Below, in pieces: positions 36,762 to 45,084 of a DNA stretch of 64,000 nucleotides. The stretch is from Paenibacillus_AB hodogayensis (GTDB lineage: Bacteria; Bacillota; Bacilli; Paenibacillales; NBRC-103111), in contig NZ_BAAAYO010000021.1 in NCBI RefSeq assembly GCF_039536325.1, forward strand, positions 372,001-436,000. Reading direction: 5' to 3'. A program made the position numbers and the translations under genes. The notes under the pieces are model-generated. The model did not search any database. It was not told where the DNA came from and was given only the letters and a program-made list of their open reading frames with translations. Each line of letters begins with the position of its first letter. Position 1 is the stretch's first letter.

Positions 36762-38069
36762 ATGACGGATGTAAGCGGGACAAGGACAGCGTCGGGAGAG
36801 CATACGGCGGATGAGCGGATGACCGCGATACTCACTCGAAGAAAGCTGCTTGCTTCGTTCGGGATCACGGGGGCGGCGTTAGCGGCGGCGGCGCTGCTGC
36901 CCGGAGGGATACCGGAGGCGGCCGGTCAAGCCGGCAGCGTCGGCATGTCTGTTTACGGAAACGGGACCCCGTACTGCCACGACTGCGTTCGGGACATCAC
37001 GCTGGCGGAATTAAGAGCGACTCCGGATACGTCGGAAGGATATGTGTACTATGTGACCGATGCGGGACAGGACGGGCATTATGGCTACGATCCGAACGAT
37101 ACGGCCTCATCCGACGACACGGGCTCCGTCGTCGTTTCGAGCACGGGTCAGCGGTTCAAGCGGATCGTATCGGACGGGACGGTCAACGTCAAATGGTTCG
37201 GTGCGAAGGGCGACGCCACGACGAACGATACGGCTGCGCTAACGCTTGCAATCGCTTACGCCTCGTCGATCTCCTCTTCGACCAACATACCGACGATTTT
37301 CTTTCCGCCTGCCGCGGGGTATGCCGTGGACTCGACGGTGACCGTCCCGGCGAACATGCATATAACGATGGAAGCACCGCTTGTCTATACGGGAACCGCG
37401 AATGTCGCATGCCTGGAGATCGGCGGCACATCTTCGATCAACTCGCTGCTGACATTGAAACTGCAGGTGCAGCGGGCCGTCCAAGCCGATTGGCTGAGCG
37501 AGGACAGTGTCGGCATCCGGGTGATCAATTGCTACTCCTCCGACATTCATATCGTCGAAGCGAGAGGCTTTACGATCGGCGTCCAATGTCTCGGCGCTTC
37601 GGCCGGCTTCGTCTATAACGAAGTGCATCTCGGTGCGCTGACGAACAACAAGATCGCGATCGACCTGACGAATCGCAATGCCGGAAGGGGTATCGGCTGG
37701 TGCAACGAGAACGTGTTTCTGAACGGCCGGATCTGGTGCACGAGTACGACGAACCTCGGCATGGGACGCATCGGCGTGCGGATTACGTCGCAGGACGGAA
37801 CGTATACGAATAACAACAACAACGTATTCTACAAGCCGAGCTTCGAGCTGAACGCCAACCGGGCGAATCCGCAGGAGGCGCTGCCGGTTCTGATCGAACA
37901 CGGCGCGTTCAATTTCTTTGCGGACATTCGCAACGAAGGCAATAGTCCGGTCACAATCCGGACGTTGAACCAGTCGAACGCCAACGAGCTGCAAGCCGGA
38001 TACGGCAACGCAAAGGCAGACGATTTGTCCCAGTATCCGTCGACCGTCGTGAAGACTCGTCTCGGCTGA
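36762..38069 (+). CDS. Tat-exported pectate-lyase-superfamily beta-helix protein, N-terminal part
   Basis: The 435-aa reading frame has a twin-arginine signal (TRRKLLASFGITGAA, Arg26-Arg27, then an Ala-rich helix) and VKWFGAKGDATTNDTAAL, the start of a Pectate_lyase_3 right-handed beta-helix. AAAGGAGG precedes the ATG. The frame ends in TGA at 38067-38069, but the same frame is open for another 256 codons and clearly continues the protein. The TGA therefore looks like a premature stop (or a read-through codon), not the natural end. Surface polysaccharide binding or cleavage is inferred. Confidence 0.72.
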   Translation: MTDVSGTRTASGEHTADERMTAILTRRKLLASFGITGAALAAAALLPGGIPEAAGQAGSVGMSVYGNGTPYCHDCVRDITLAELRATPDTSEGYVYYVTDAGQDGHYGYDPNDTASSDDTGSVVVSSTGQRFKRIVSDGTVNVKWFGAKGDATTNDTAALTLAIAYASSISSSTNIPTIFFPPAAGYAVDSTVTVPANMHITMEAPLVYTGTANVACLEIGGTSSINSLLTLKLQVQRAVQADWLSEDSVGIRVINCYSSDIHIVEARGFTIGVQCLGASAGFVYNEVHLGALTNNKIAIDLTNRNAGRGIGWCNENVFLNGRIWCTSTTNLGMGRIGVRITSQDGTYTNNNNNVFYKPSFELNANRANPQEALPVLIEHGAFNFFADIRNEGNSPVTIRTLNQSNANELQAGYGNAKADDLSQYPSTVVKTRLG

Positions 38070-38840
38070 CTGATCGAATTCAACGCGATGATCTTCAACT
38101 CCGGCCCGCTTCATCGGAAGGCATGTTATTACGACGGAAGCACGGCTGTGCATATTCCGGGCATCGGCTTCGGCTCGTATCAGACGGCGAACGTGTATCC
38201 CGCTTATCAGCTAAGCCTGCATGCGGAATATGTGGCTGTCCCCAGCTCCGCGTACGGTGCCCCGGGCGTGTTTGTCGATACGTCGAAGTGCAAAAGGTTC
38301 GTCGTCAAGCAAGATTGCGAACCGGGATACGGAGGACGGATTTATCTCGTCTGTTACGATGCCGCCGGGCAAATTTTGACGCAGCCGGGAGGGACTAATC
38401 CGGAGCTCTACGTCAAAACGTATGCAAACCGAACCGTATTCTGGCGAAGCAACTATTTCGGCGGCAGTTATTCGACCGGCAGCGACAGCGTAGAGGACTT
38501 GTTCTTCGCCGTGAACGACGCGGTGAAACGAGTGAGAGTGCTGTTCTGGCGGGGAAGCGCCGACTTGCGTATGCGCTCGTTCTCCCTGTATGCCTTGGAC
38601 AAATACTCGCCGGCAGTTTGGTCGGGCTATGATGAGCCCGCGGGCGAGCTGAATATCGGGATCGCCGCTCCGAGCGCCGGAGAGTGGGCGAAAGGGAAAG
38701 TAGTGATCAACGCCAACCCGGTGAAGGTAAACGGGACGGGAGGGGCGTATATCGTGGCGGAGTGGCGGAAGGTGACGACGGGCAGCGCGAATGTGCTGGG
38801 GACGGATTGGCTCGAGCTGCGAACACCGGTCGGTCCGTAA
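38070..38840 (+). pseudogene. C-terminal continuation of the beta-helix protein after an in-frame TGA
   Basis: This part lies in exactly the same frame as the gene at 36762 and begins LIEFNAMIFNSGPLHRKA directly after the TGA. The first ATG (38088) has no ribosome site, so it is not an independent gene. The 250 residues from there are beta-rich (WSGYDEPAGELNIGIAAP) and end TDWLELRTPVGP. Without read-through the C-terminal domain is not made, and the upstream product would lack its final module. Confidence 0.7.
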
Positions 38841-38852
38841 TAGGAGGTTGCC

Positions 38853-39230
38853 ATGGGCAAACAAGGAGCAAGAAACTGGTATATCGTCGACGGCTACATG
38901 CCCTACAAAGATAAAGTGGACGAGGCCGCCTTCAAAGGGCATGAAGCGGTCATGATTCTGAACTGTCACGATGTCGACGCGGAGATCGCGATGGACATTT
39001 ATTACGAGGATCGGGAGCCGGACCAGAACATTCGGATTGTAGTTCCGGCGCGAAGAGTCAAATGCTTGCGTATGGATCAGCCGAACGATATCGGCGGTGT
39101 CGTGCTGGATAGACAGATGCAATATTCGTTGCGCTTCAGAAGCGGCATCGAGGTCATTATCCAGTATGGCAGAATGGACATCGCCCAGCCGAATCTGGCT
39201 TACATCGGCATGATGGGCTATTCGGAATAG
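38853..39230 (+). CDS. ASRT-family (sensory rhodopsin transducer-like) small beta-sandwich protein
   Basis: The 125-aa protein matches the family named after the Anabaena sensory rhodopsin transducer: YIVDGYMPY near the start, GHEAVMILNCHDVDAEIAMD, YYEDREPDQN, IVVPARRVKCLRMD and IEVIIQYGRMD. Family members are tetrameric cytosolic beta-sandwiches. In bacteria without rhodopsins they sit in carbohydrate operons and may bind a sugar or DNA. AGGAGG is 12 bp after the previous stop, so it ends the main operon. Its role is unknown; no rhodopsin gene is seen here. Confidence 0.8.
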   Translation: MGKQGARNWYIVDGYMPYKDKVDEAAFKGHEAVMILNCHDVDAEIAMDIYYEDREPDQNIRIVVPARRVKCLRMDQPNDIGGVVLDRQMQYSLRFRSGIEVIIQYGRMDIAQPNLAYIGMMGYSE

Positions 39231-39342
39231 CGGACCCACACATGCAACAAATCGCACATTGGAATCCGCTCGGGTGTACGGGACGAAAGACCCAACCGGG
39301 GCACTCGGGCGAAGTCGGCCGAGTTTCACAAAAAATGGCTGT

Positions 39343-39516
39343 ATGTTTTGGAGCGATTATAGCAAGGAGGTTCATGCCAATCTTGTGCATGACGAATGGA
39401 TAAGAGCTTAATATGAAGGGAAGCCGCAAGGTTTCGCCGAGTTTTTGCGGGATGTGATTTGGGCTTTACTGGATTACATAATGGACGAAAATGGAATTGG
39501 TGCGCCGAAGTCTTAA
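39343..39516 (+). pseudogene. Short decayed reading frame before a terminator
   Basis: From ATG 39343 the frame reads MFWSDYSKEVHANLVHDEW and has a TAA at 39409-39411. It then continues in frame (YEGKPQGFAEFLRDVIWALL) to a stop at 39514. The protein-like composition on both sides of the stop and the terminator directly after it suggest the tail of a former gene. I do not recognise the family. Confidence 0.4.
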
Positions 39517-39537
39517 ATGACTTCGGCGCTTTTTTTG
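39502..39537 (+). terminator. Rho-independent terminator closing the main operon
   Basis: Perfect 11-base arms (GCGCCGAAGTC / GACTTCGGCGC) with a six-base loop are followed by eight T residues. Confidence 0.92.
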
Positions 39538-39706
39538 CGATTTTTGGCGTACCCGGATGTCTAGTCCGAGTCGGGAGGGCTTAAGTAGGATTTTGGGGAA
39601 GCGACCGTATATTTACAAAAACATTTCATTCGGAGGTAAGAAACCGTGTTAGAATGAGGGCGATTTGATCCCGGTGCTTCGTGACCGGAAACGAAGGAGG
39701 AAGATG

Positions 39707-42700
39707 ATGGGAATGAGGACAGGCTGGAAGTCAAAATGGTTGAAAGCCGCGCTTGCGCTGTCGGTCGCCTTGCCGATTCAGAGCTTGCTTGCCGGAGGCT
39801 GGTCGGAAGTCCGGGCGGAGGGGCCAAGCGATCCCGCACCATACATCGAGGCTAAGGTCGTTAATGAAAACGCCGGCAAAAAAGTGCTGTTCGACAATAC
39901 GCACGAGCAGACGGCCGGCGCCGCGGACTGGGTCATCGACGGAGGGTTTTCGGATTTTGCAAACGCCCTGGCGAACAATGGCTACTACGTCAAGGAGCTT
40001 CGCAAATCGGGGCCGATCGAGCTGGCCGATTTGAACAGCTACGACGTTTTTGTCGTGGCCGAATCGAACGTTCCCTACAAGACGAGCGAGCAGCGGGCCA
40101 TGGAGCAATACGTCAAGAACGGCGGCAGCATCTTCTTCATAGCCGACCATTATAACGCGGATCGCAACAAAAACCGGTGGGACGGCTCCGAGGTGTTCAA
40201 CGGCTATCGGCGCGGAGCGTGGAGCGATCCGGCAAAAGGGATGAGCGCGGAAGAAAAAAGTTCGGAGGCGATGTTGGACGTCGTCAGCTCGGACTGGCTG
40301 GCCACTCATTTCGGCGTGCGTTTCCGCTACAATGCGCTCGGGGATATTAACGCAAACCAAATTGTCCGGCCGGATCAGGCGCTGGGAATTACCGAAGGAG
40401 TCTCCAGCGTAGCGATGCATGCCGGCTCCACCTTGGCAATTCTCGATCCGACAAGAGCCAAGGGCATCGTCTATTTGCCCCAGACGAAGGATGCTTGGGC
40501 GAACGCGGTCGATCAAGGCGTCTATAACGGCGGGGGCTTCGCCGAAGGCCCGTATGTGGCGGTTGCCAAAACGGGCGCGGGCAAAGCCGCCTTCATCGGC
40601 GATTCGTCTCCGGTGGAAGACGCCACGCCGAAATATTTGCGCGAGGATACCGGCGCCAAAAAAACGACCTACGACGGCTTCAAGGAACAGGATGACGGCA
40701 AGCTGCTCGTCAATATCATCAATTGGCTGTCCAAGAAAGAAAGCTATACGAGTTTGAACGAAGTGAGCGGGCTTCAACTGGATCAGCCAACCGCTCTGCT
40801 GCCCTTCGAAGAGCCGGCCGCGTCGACCGAGCCCCAGCCCGAGCCGTGGGCGGCGCCGAACGCCGGGTACAAATGGTACGACCGGAACACGTTCAAGCCC
40901 GGCTCGTACGGAAGCTCGGTCGTCGTCGCCAATCCGGTGTACAGCTTTGTGCATCAAGCCCAGTTGCCTAATGCGGAGGAGTTTCAAATTCGCGTCGCGG
41001 CCGATCGGCTTGCACCGAACACTACGGTAACCGGCTTCAGCGCAGGCGTGTATTTGGCCGGCGGGACCCAGGTGGCGATGGTTCGGAATGCGGACGGCAC
41101 TTGGCCGGCCTCGTACGGCTACAGCTCGGCGTTCAGTTTGACCTCCGACAGAAACGGTTACGCGTTTGCGGATTTGACCGTGCGCATCAAGCCGGGTACG
41201 TCGGCCGCGGCCAGCCTGCGGCTGCGCCAAAACGGCAACAATTTGATAACCGAAGCGGTTACGCTGGCTAACGTACCTGCCGAGCCTTTGCCCGGGGTTC
41301 CCGATCCGAACCCGTCGACCATTCCGGTAGCGCAGGCGCGGACGAAGCCTTCCGGCACGCTCGTCACGGTCGAAGGCGTCGTAACGACGGAGCCGGGCTC
41401 GTTCGGAGGCCAGTCGTTTTATTTGCAGGATGCGTCCGGCGGTTTGTACGTATTCCAGAGCTTGAGCGGATTTCATCTTGGAGATCGGCTGAAGGTTACC
41501 GCCTCGACGGCTCTTTACAATACGGAGATGGAGCTGGAAAATCCGATTCAAGTCGTTAAGACTGGCACGGCCGCTCTTCCCGTCCCGGTCGTCGTCTCCT
41601 CGATCGCAGACGACAATCAAGGCCAGCTCGTGGAGCTTCGCGACGTAACGATTCAGAATATCGTCTCCGCTACGCCGGCGGGATCGTTCGAGTTTGACGC
41701 GGTTAACGGCGGAGTCAGCAACCATATTCGCGTAGATGCCCGCACAGGCTTGACGCAAAGCGATTTTCCGCTTGCCGCCGGGCAAAAAACGAACATAACG
41801 GGCGTGGCCTCCATATTCAAAGGCGTTTATCAGCTGAAGCCGCGGGGGATTCACGATTTCTCCGCTCCGGCCGATGGAGAAGCTCCTGTTACGACTCCCG
41901 TTTTGTCGGCCAGCCCGAACGCAGCGGGATGGTTTAACCAAGAAGTGACGGTTGGCTTGTCAGCAACCGACAATTCGGGGCAGCCGGTCACGACCCGGTT
42001 TGCGGTAGACGGAGCGGCGGAAGCGAATTATTCGCAACCGATCCGTATAGCAGAGGATGGCATTCATACGATCTCTTATTATTCGATTGATGCGGCCGGC
42101 AACACGGAAGCGGCCAAAACGCTGCAAGTGAAGTTGGACCATACGGCTCCAACGGTCGAGCTCACGAATGCAGGACGTCCTGTTGCCGACGTATCGATGC
42201 AGGACACGCTGGCGTTCGAGGTAAACGGCACGGACCTTTTGTCCGGCTTAGCGTCGAAGAGCCTGCTGCTGGACGGCAAGGTAATCGGCATCGGACAAAC
42301 GATCAAAGCGTCCGACCTCGGCGCGGGCGCCCATACGGTGACGGCCCGTGTTTCGGATGCGGCCGATAACGCTGCAGAGCGTTCTTATACGTTCCAGGTG
42401 CTGGCCGAGCAAGGTCCGGCAACGGGCAAGCCCGGCAAGCCCGTACTGTCGGACGATAGCGGACAGGCGAACGGACTGCGCGACGGCAACTTTACGATCA
42501 AGATGAACATGTGGTGGGGGAATAACGGAACGGTGCTCAAGCTGTACGAAAATGGCGCCCTCGCGGCTACGGTGGACTTGAAGGACGCTTCTCCCGCCGC
42601 CCAGGAAGCAAAGGTCGCGATTCGCGGCAAAACAAACGGGACCTACACGTACACGTGCGAGCTGACCAACCGTTTCGGAACGACTTCGTGCGATCCTTAT

Positions 42701-43003
42701 ACCGTTCGCATAACGGACGCAGCCCCGGGCAAGCCGGTGCTGTCGGAGGACAATTGGGATGGAGACGGCCGATATACGGTCACAATGAACATGTGGTGGG
42801 GGACGAACGCAACCGAGTACCGTTTGTACGAAAATGACAAATTGATCGACAGCCGAAGCTTGAAAGCTTCCTCGCCGAACTCACAGACGATGACGACGGC
42901 ACTGGAAGGAAGGGCGATCGGCACATACGAATACCGCTGCGAGCTCGTTAATGCGGCGGGAGTCACAACGAGCGACAAAATCGTCGTCAAAGTAGTGAAA
43001 TAA
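39707..43003 (+). CDS. Large secreted multidomain protein: Rossmann-like, OB-fold, Ig-like repeats
   Basis: The product is about 1,099 aa with a signal peptide ending near residue 37 (SEVRA). The first 330 residues look like a GATase/IFT52-type Rossmann domain (VFVVAESNVPY, GGSIFFIADHYNADR). An OB-fold module of the extracellular-nuclease type follows (GVVTTEPGSFGGQSFYLQD). Next is an OmpL47-like beta module (EDGIHTISYYSIDAAGNTE), and two chitinase-type Ig repeats close the protein, each with MNMWWG (about 42505 and 42788). AAGGAGG at 39694-39700 supports the start. It may bind or process surface glycan or DNA; no catalytic site is certain. Confidence 0.68.
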   Translation: MGMRTGWKSKWLKAALALSVALPIQSLLAGGWSEVRAEGPSDPAPYIEAKVVNENAGKKVLFDNTHEQTAGAADWVIDGGFSDFANALANNGYYVKELRKSGPIELADLNSYDVFVVAESNVPYKTSEQRAMEQYVKNGGSIFFIADHYNADRNKNRWDGSEVFNGYRRGAWSDPAKGMSAEEKSSEAMLDVVSSDWLATHFGVRFRYNALGDINANQIVRPDQALGITEGVSSVAMHAGSTLAILDPTRAKGIVYLPQTKDAWANAVDQGVYNGGGFAEGPYVAVAKTGAGKAAFIGDSSPVEDATPKYLREDTGAKKTTYDGFKEQDDGKLLVNIINWLSKKESYTSLNEVSGLQLDQPTALLPFEEPAASTEPQPEPWAAPNAGYKWYDRNTFKPGSYGSSVVVANPVYSFVHQAQLPNAEEFQIRVAADRLAPNTTVTGFSAGVYLAGGTQVAMVRNADGTWPASYGYSSAFSLTSDRNGYAFADLTVRIKPGTSAAASLRLRQNGNNLITEAVTLANVPAEPLPGVPDPNPSTIPVAQARTKPSGTLVTVEGVVTTEPGSFGGQSFYLQDASGGLYVFQSLSGFHLGDRLKVTASTALYNTEMELENPIQVVKTGTAALPVPVVVSSIADDNQGQLVELRDVTIQNIVSATPAGSFEFDAVNGGVSNHIRVDARTGLTQSDFPLAAGQKTNITGVASIFKGVYQLKPRGIHDFSAPADGEAPVTTPVLSASPNAAGWFNQEVTVGLSATDNSGQPVTTRFAVDGAAEANYSQPIRIAEDGIHTISYYSIDAAGNTEAAKTLQVKLDHTAPTVELTNAGRPVADVSMQDTLAFEVNGTDLLSGLASKSLLLDGKVIGIGQTIKASDLGAGAHTVTARVSDAADNAAERSYTFQVLAEQGPATGKPGKPVLSDDSGQANGLRDGNFTIKMNMWWGNNGTVLKLYENGALAATVDLKDASPAAQEAKVAIRGKTNGTYTYTCELTNRFGTTSCDPYTVRITDAAPGKPVLSEDNWDGDGRYTVTMNMWWGTNATEYRLYENDKLIDSRSLKASSPNSQTMTTALEGRAIGTYEYRCELVNAAGVTTSDKIVVKVVK

Positions 43004-43023
43004 CAAGCCGCACCGCTTATGGC

Positions 43024-43074
43024 GAGGCTGTCCCGAAGGTTTGAACAAAACCTTCTGGGGACAGCCTCTTTTTC
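43024..43074 (+). terminator. Rho-independent terminator
   Basis: A long stem pairs GAGGCTGTCCC with GGGACAGCCTC and an inner GAAGGTTT-type arm with AAACCTTC, followed by five T residues. Confidence 0.9.
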
Positions 43075-43091
43075 ATCCATATTAGCCCCGC

Positions 43092-43292
43092 AGGATGGCC
43101 CCGTCGTGCTGATTCCCGAGCCTGCTGGATATCGCCGATCAGATGGAGCGCTGGCTGAATGAACGGGGAGCGGACGGTTTCAACGTTTTGTTCCCGTATT
43201 TGCCAGGAGGCATGGACGACTTTGTCGATCATGTCATTCCGGAATTGCATATCCGTTTCAAGTCTCCACCATTTCCGCATCCGGGGGCATAG
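43092..43292 (+). pseudogene. Fragment of a flavin-dependent (NtaA/SnaA/DszA-type) monooxygenase
   Basis: From about 43125 the + strand reads LDIADQMERWLNERGADGFN, then LPGGMDDFVDHVIPELH. This is the C-terminal signature of bacterial-luciferase-type FMN monooxygenases of the NtaA/DszA group. The rest of the roughly 450-aa protein is absent. The frame runs on into unrelated residues and stops at 43290. The 25 bases at 43101-43125 are identical to 13679-13703 in the DUF4838-type gene, so this is a junction of at least two fragments. Confidence 0.65.
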
Positions 43293-43293
43293 T

Positions 43294-43461
43294 GACGGCA
43301 TCGAGGGGACGGCTTATGTCGATGAAGGGACAGTTCTTACGTCCGCCGGTGTTTCTGCGGGCATTCAGCTCTCTCTTTACCTGGTTGGCCGGATGCTGGA
43401 TGCGCCGACTGCGCTCCATACGGCGAGATTGATGGAGTACCAGTGGCGTCCGGAACAGTAA
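43294..43461 (+). pseudogene. Fragment of a DJ-1/PfpI family protein
   Basis: The frame reads GTAYVDEGTVLTSAGVSAGI followed by QLSLYLVGRMLD and ARLMEYQWRPEQ. This is the C-terminal third of DJ-1/PfpI proteins or AraC-linked GATase-like domains. The nucleophile-elbow region is missing. It is directly next to the monooxygenase fragment, so both are remnants brought together by deletion. Confidence 0.65.
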
Positions 43462-43663
43462 ATGCGACTGACCGTTGACCACCGGGAGCATGCGGCTATG
43501 CATGGCTGTTGCAGGTAAGAGGTCTAGCTAACGTAACATTTGAAGCAAATAACTATCCGTTACGTCAAACATGAAACGCGTATTTCGCTGCTTCTAAGCA
43601 TCGACATTGCCTTCCGGCTGAATGATGCGGAAAATGCGAGAATCGTGTGAAAAACTATCCCCT

Positions 43664-44095
43664 TCAATGTTCTCCATTAGGAAGATAATGTGAAAGACAG
43701 GGTGTCGCCCGGATGAACCGAGTTAGTAAAAGGGCAATTTCGGCAGGGGGGAGCATTTTATCGGTCATGAACCAATGCTGGATCAGACCAAACTGGGCTG
43801 AGCCAAGATAAGCTATAATATAAGCCGCAGGCTGAGCAGACCAGCTAGATTTCGGATGGTCATGCTTCGTACTATTTTCATACATATGCTTTCCAATAAG
43901 GTACTGCAGCTGGTCTCTTAATTCGATGGGAGCAGACGAATGAAAGACTGCCTTGAAAAAATAAGTGTAACGGTGCATATAGTCAAACGCTTCAGTGTTG
44001 CCGGAAAAGGTAATTGCTCATCCGAAAGCTGCATCAATTTCTCCAGCAGGCGCGTACTGGTATACAAGTTAGCCTTTATGCCCTGGGCGGCGGAA
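43664..44095 (-). pseudogene. Truncated and frameshifted TetR-type regulator
   Basis: The 104-aa minus-strand frame ending at 43664 (APIELRDQLQYLIGKHM, IIAYLGSAQFGLIQHWFM) resembles the C-terminal ligand domain of TetR proteins. Upstream, in another frame, RLLEKLMQLSDEQLPFP continues it, so a frameshift lies near 44005. The N-terminal DNA-binding helix-turn-helix is missing. A TetR-like operator survives at 44144-44157. Confidence 0.6.
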
Positions 44096-44143
44096 TGTAT
44101 GGTTTAATTGAGAAAACCTTAAGTTTCAGGGGTTGTGTTTACT

Positions 44144-44157
44144 TGACTAAATGGTCA
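44144..44157. promoter_or_regulatory. TetR-like operator left beside the broken regulator
   Basis: TGACTAAATGGTCA has matching TGAC/GTCA ends, a common TetR operator shape. A second dyad TACCA-N5-TGGTA follows at 44167-44181. Both precede the gene at 44241. Confidence 0.45.
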
Positions 44158-44240
44158 TCCACTATTTACCATATCGTGGTATGATGAGGTTTAGATATTG
44201 CTTTGGGATACGAAGGAGTGGGAAGGAGGAGGGATGCAGC

Positions 44241-44867
44241 GTGTGGGCCCGATGGGGGCGTTATCAGAAAGAACGCATGTTCTGGCGTGTTGTGGGCAGT
44301 TTGTTCGTCAGCCTGATTGCACTGGTAATCGTTGTGGCAGCCAGTATGCATCACTTATTTGGGTATACGTATCAGAAAGTGATCGACTATGAGCGCTTCC
44401 AGACGGCGGCAGAGCTTGCTGCAGCTTCCCCGGTCATTGTCAAAGCGACTGCAACCGCAGATGCGGCGCCTTACGACCTCCCGTATGATCACTATACGAA
44501 AACGAAAGTTACGATCAACGAGGTACTTCAGGATGAGAGCGGTTCGCTGCAGCCCGGCGGAACAATGACGGTGCTAGAACAATATTGGATCAAAGGGCGG
44601 GCGATGTTTCCGAAACAAACGGTCTACAATGGCAACTACTATTCGAAGCTGGTTCCGGGTGCATCTTATTTGCTCTATTTAGCGGAAGCGCCGCAGCATG
44701 ATAGCTACTGGACCGTAGCGTTCCATCAGGGGAAATATAATCTCGATCGCAAAGACATGCTGGAGCGGCGTATGGAGAAAAAGGATCCGCGCTATGGCAG
44801 ATTGAAGCAGTCGGTGCTGGCGGCGTATGCCGCAAGGCGTGAAACGGCCTCACCGCCGAGTCTATAG
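44241..44867 (+). CDS. Membrane-anchored protein of unknown function
   Basis: The 208-aa protein begins at GTG 44241, seven bases after AAGGAGGAGGG. One transmembrane helix lies near the N-terminus (VVGSLFVSLIALVIVVAAS). The exterior domain is beta-rich with KTKVTINEVLQDESGSLQPG and SYLLYLAEAPQHDSYW, resembling small lipoprotein-like domains of Bacillales. I do not recognise the family. It lies downstream of an operator next to a broken TetR gene and may have been controlled by it. Confidence 0.6.
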   Translation: MWARWGRYQKERMFWRVVGSLFVSLIALVIVVAASMHHLFGYTYQKVIDYERFQTAAELAAASPVIVKATATADAAPYDLPYDHYTKTKVTINEVLQDESGSLQPGGTMTVLEQYWIKGRAMFPKQTVYNGNYYSKLVPGASYLLYLAEAPQHDSYWTVAFHQGKYNLDRKDMLERRMEKKDPRYGRLKQSVLAAYAARRETASPPSL

Positions 44868-44925
44868 AGGGGCAACAGAGTTCATAATGCATCCAAAGCT
44901 AGCGAGCAAAAATCATTAACTCTAA

Positions 44926-44954
44926 TGACTTGACCCAGTAAAAGATGGGTCAAG
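44926..44954. other. Hairpin in the gap before the AraC gene
   Basis: CTTGACCCA-N8-TGGGTCAAG forms a perfect nine-base stem without a T tract. It could be a weak terminator for the upstream gene. Confidence 0.4.
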
Positions 44955-45041
44955 ATTACGGCTAACCATTGCAAGGATGTAAATTTGTTTGCATAATATA
45001 TATTATGTAAACAAAAGCAGCACAAGCTTGAACGCAAAAAT

Positions 45042-45077
45042 AAAGCATGCGAATCATGAAGTTGATTCGTATGCTTT
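45042..45077 (-). terminator. Terminator of the AraC gene
   Basis: AAAGCATGCGAATCA pairs with TGATTCGTATGCTTT (one mismatch) around a six-base loop. On the minus strand the stem runs into a T-rich tail, eight bases after the AraC stop. Confidence 0.8.
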
Positions 45078-45084
45078 ACTTTTG

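Noticed and set aside
38088..38840. Independent 250-aa gene
   Set aside because: It has no ribosome site, is in the same frame as the upstream gene and continues its protein; treated as the part after a premature stop.
39731..41941. 736-codon minus-strand open frame
   Set aside because: It is antisense to the secreted multidomain gene, rich in Arg/Gly/His, has no ribosome site and no domain.
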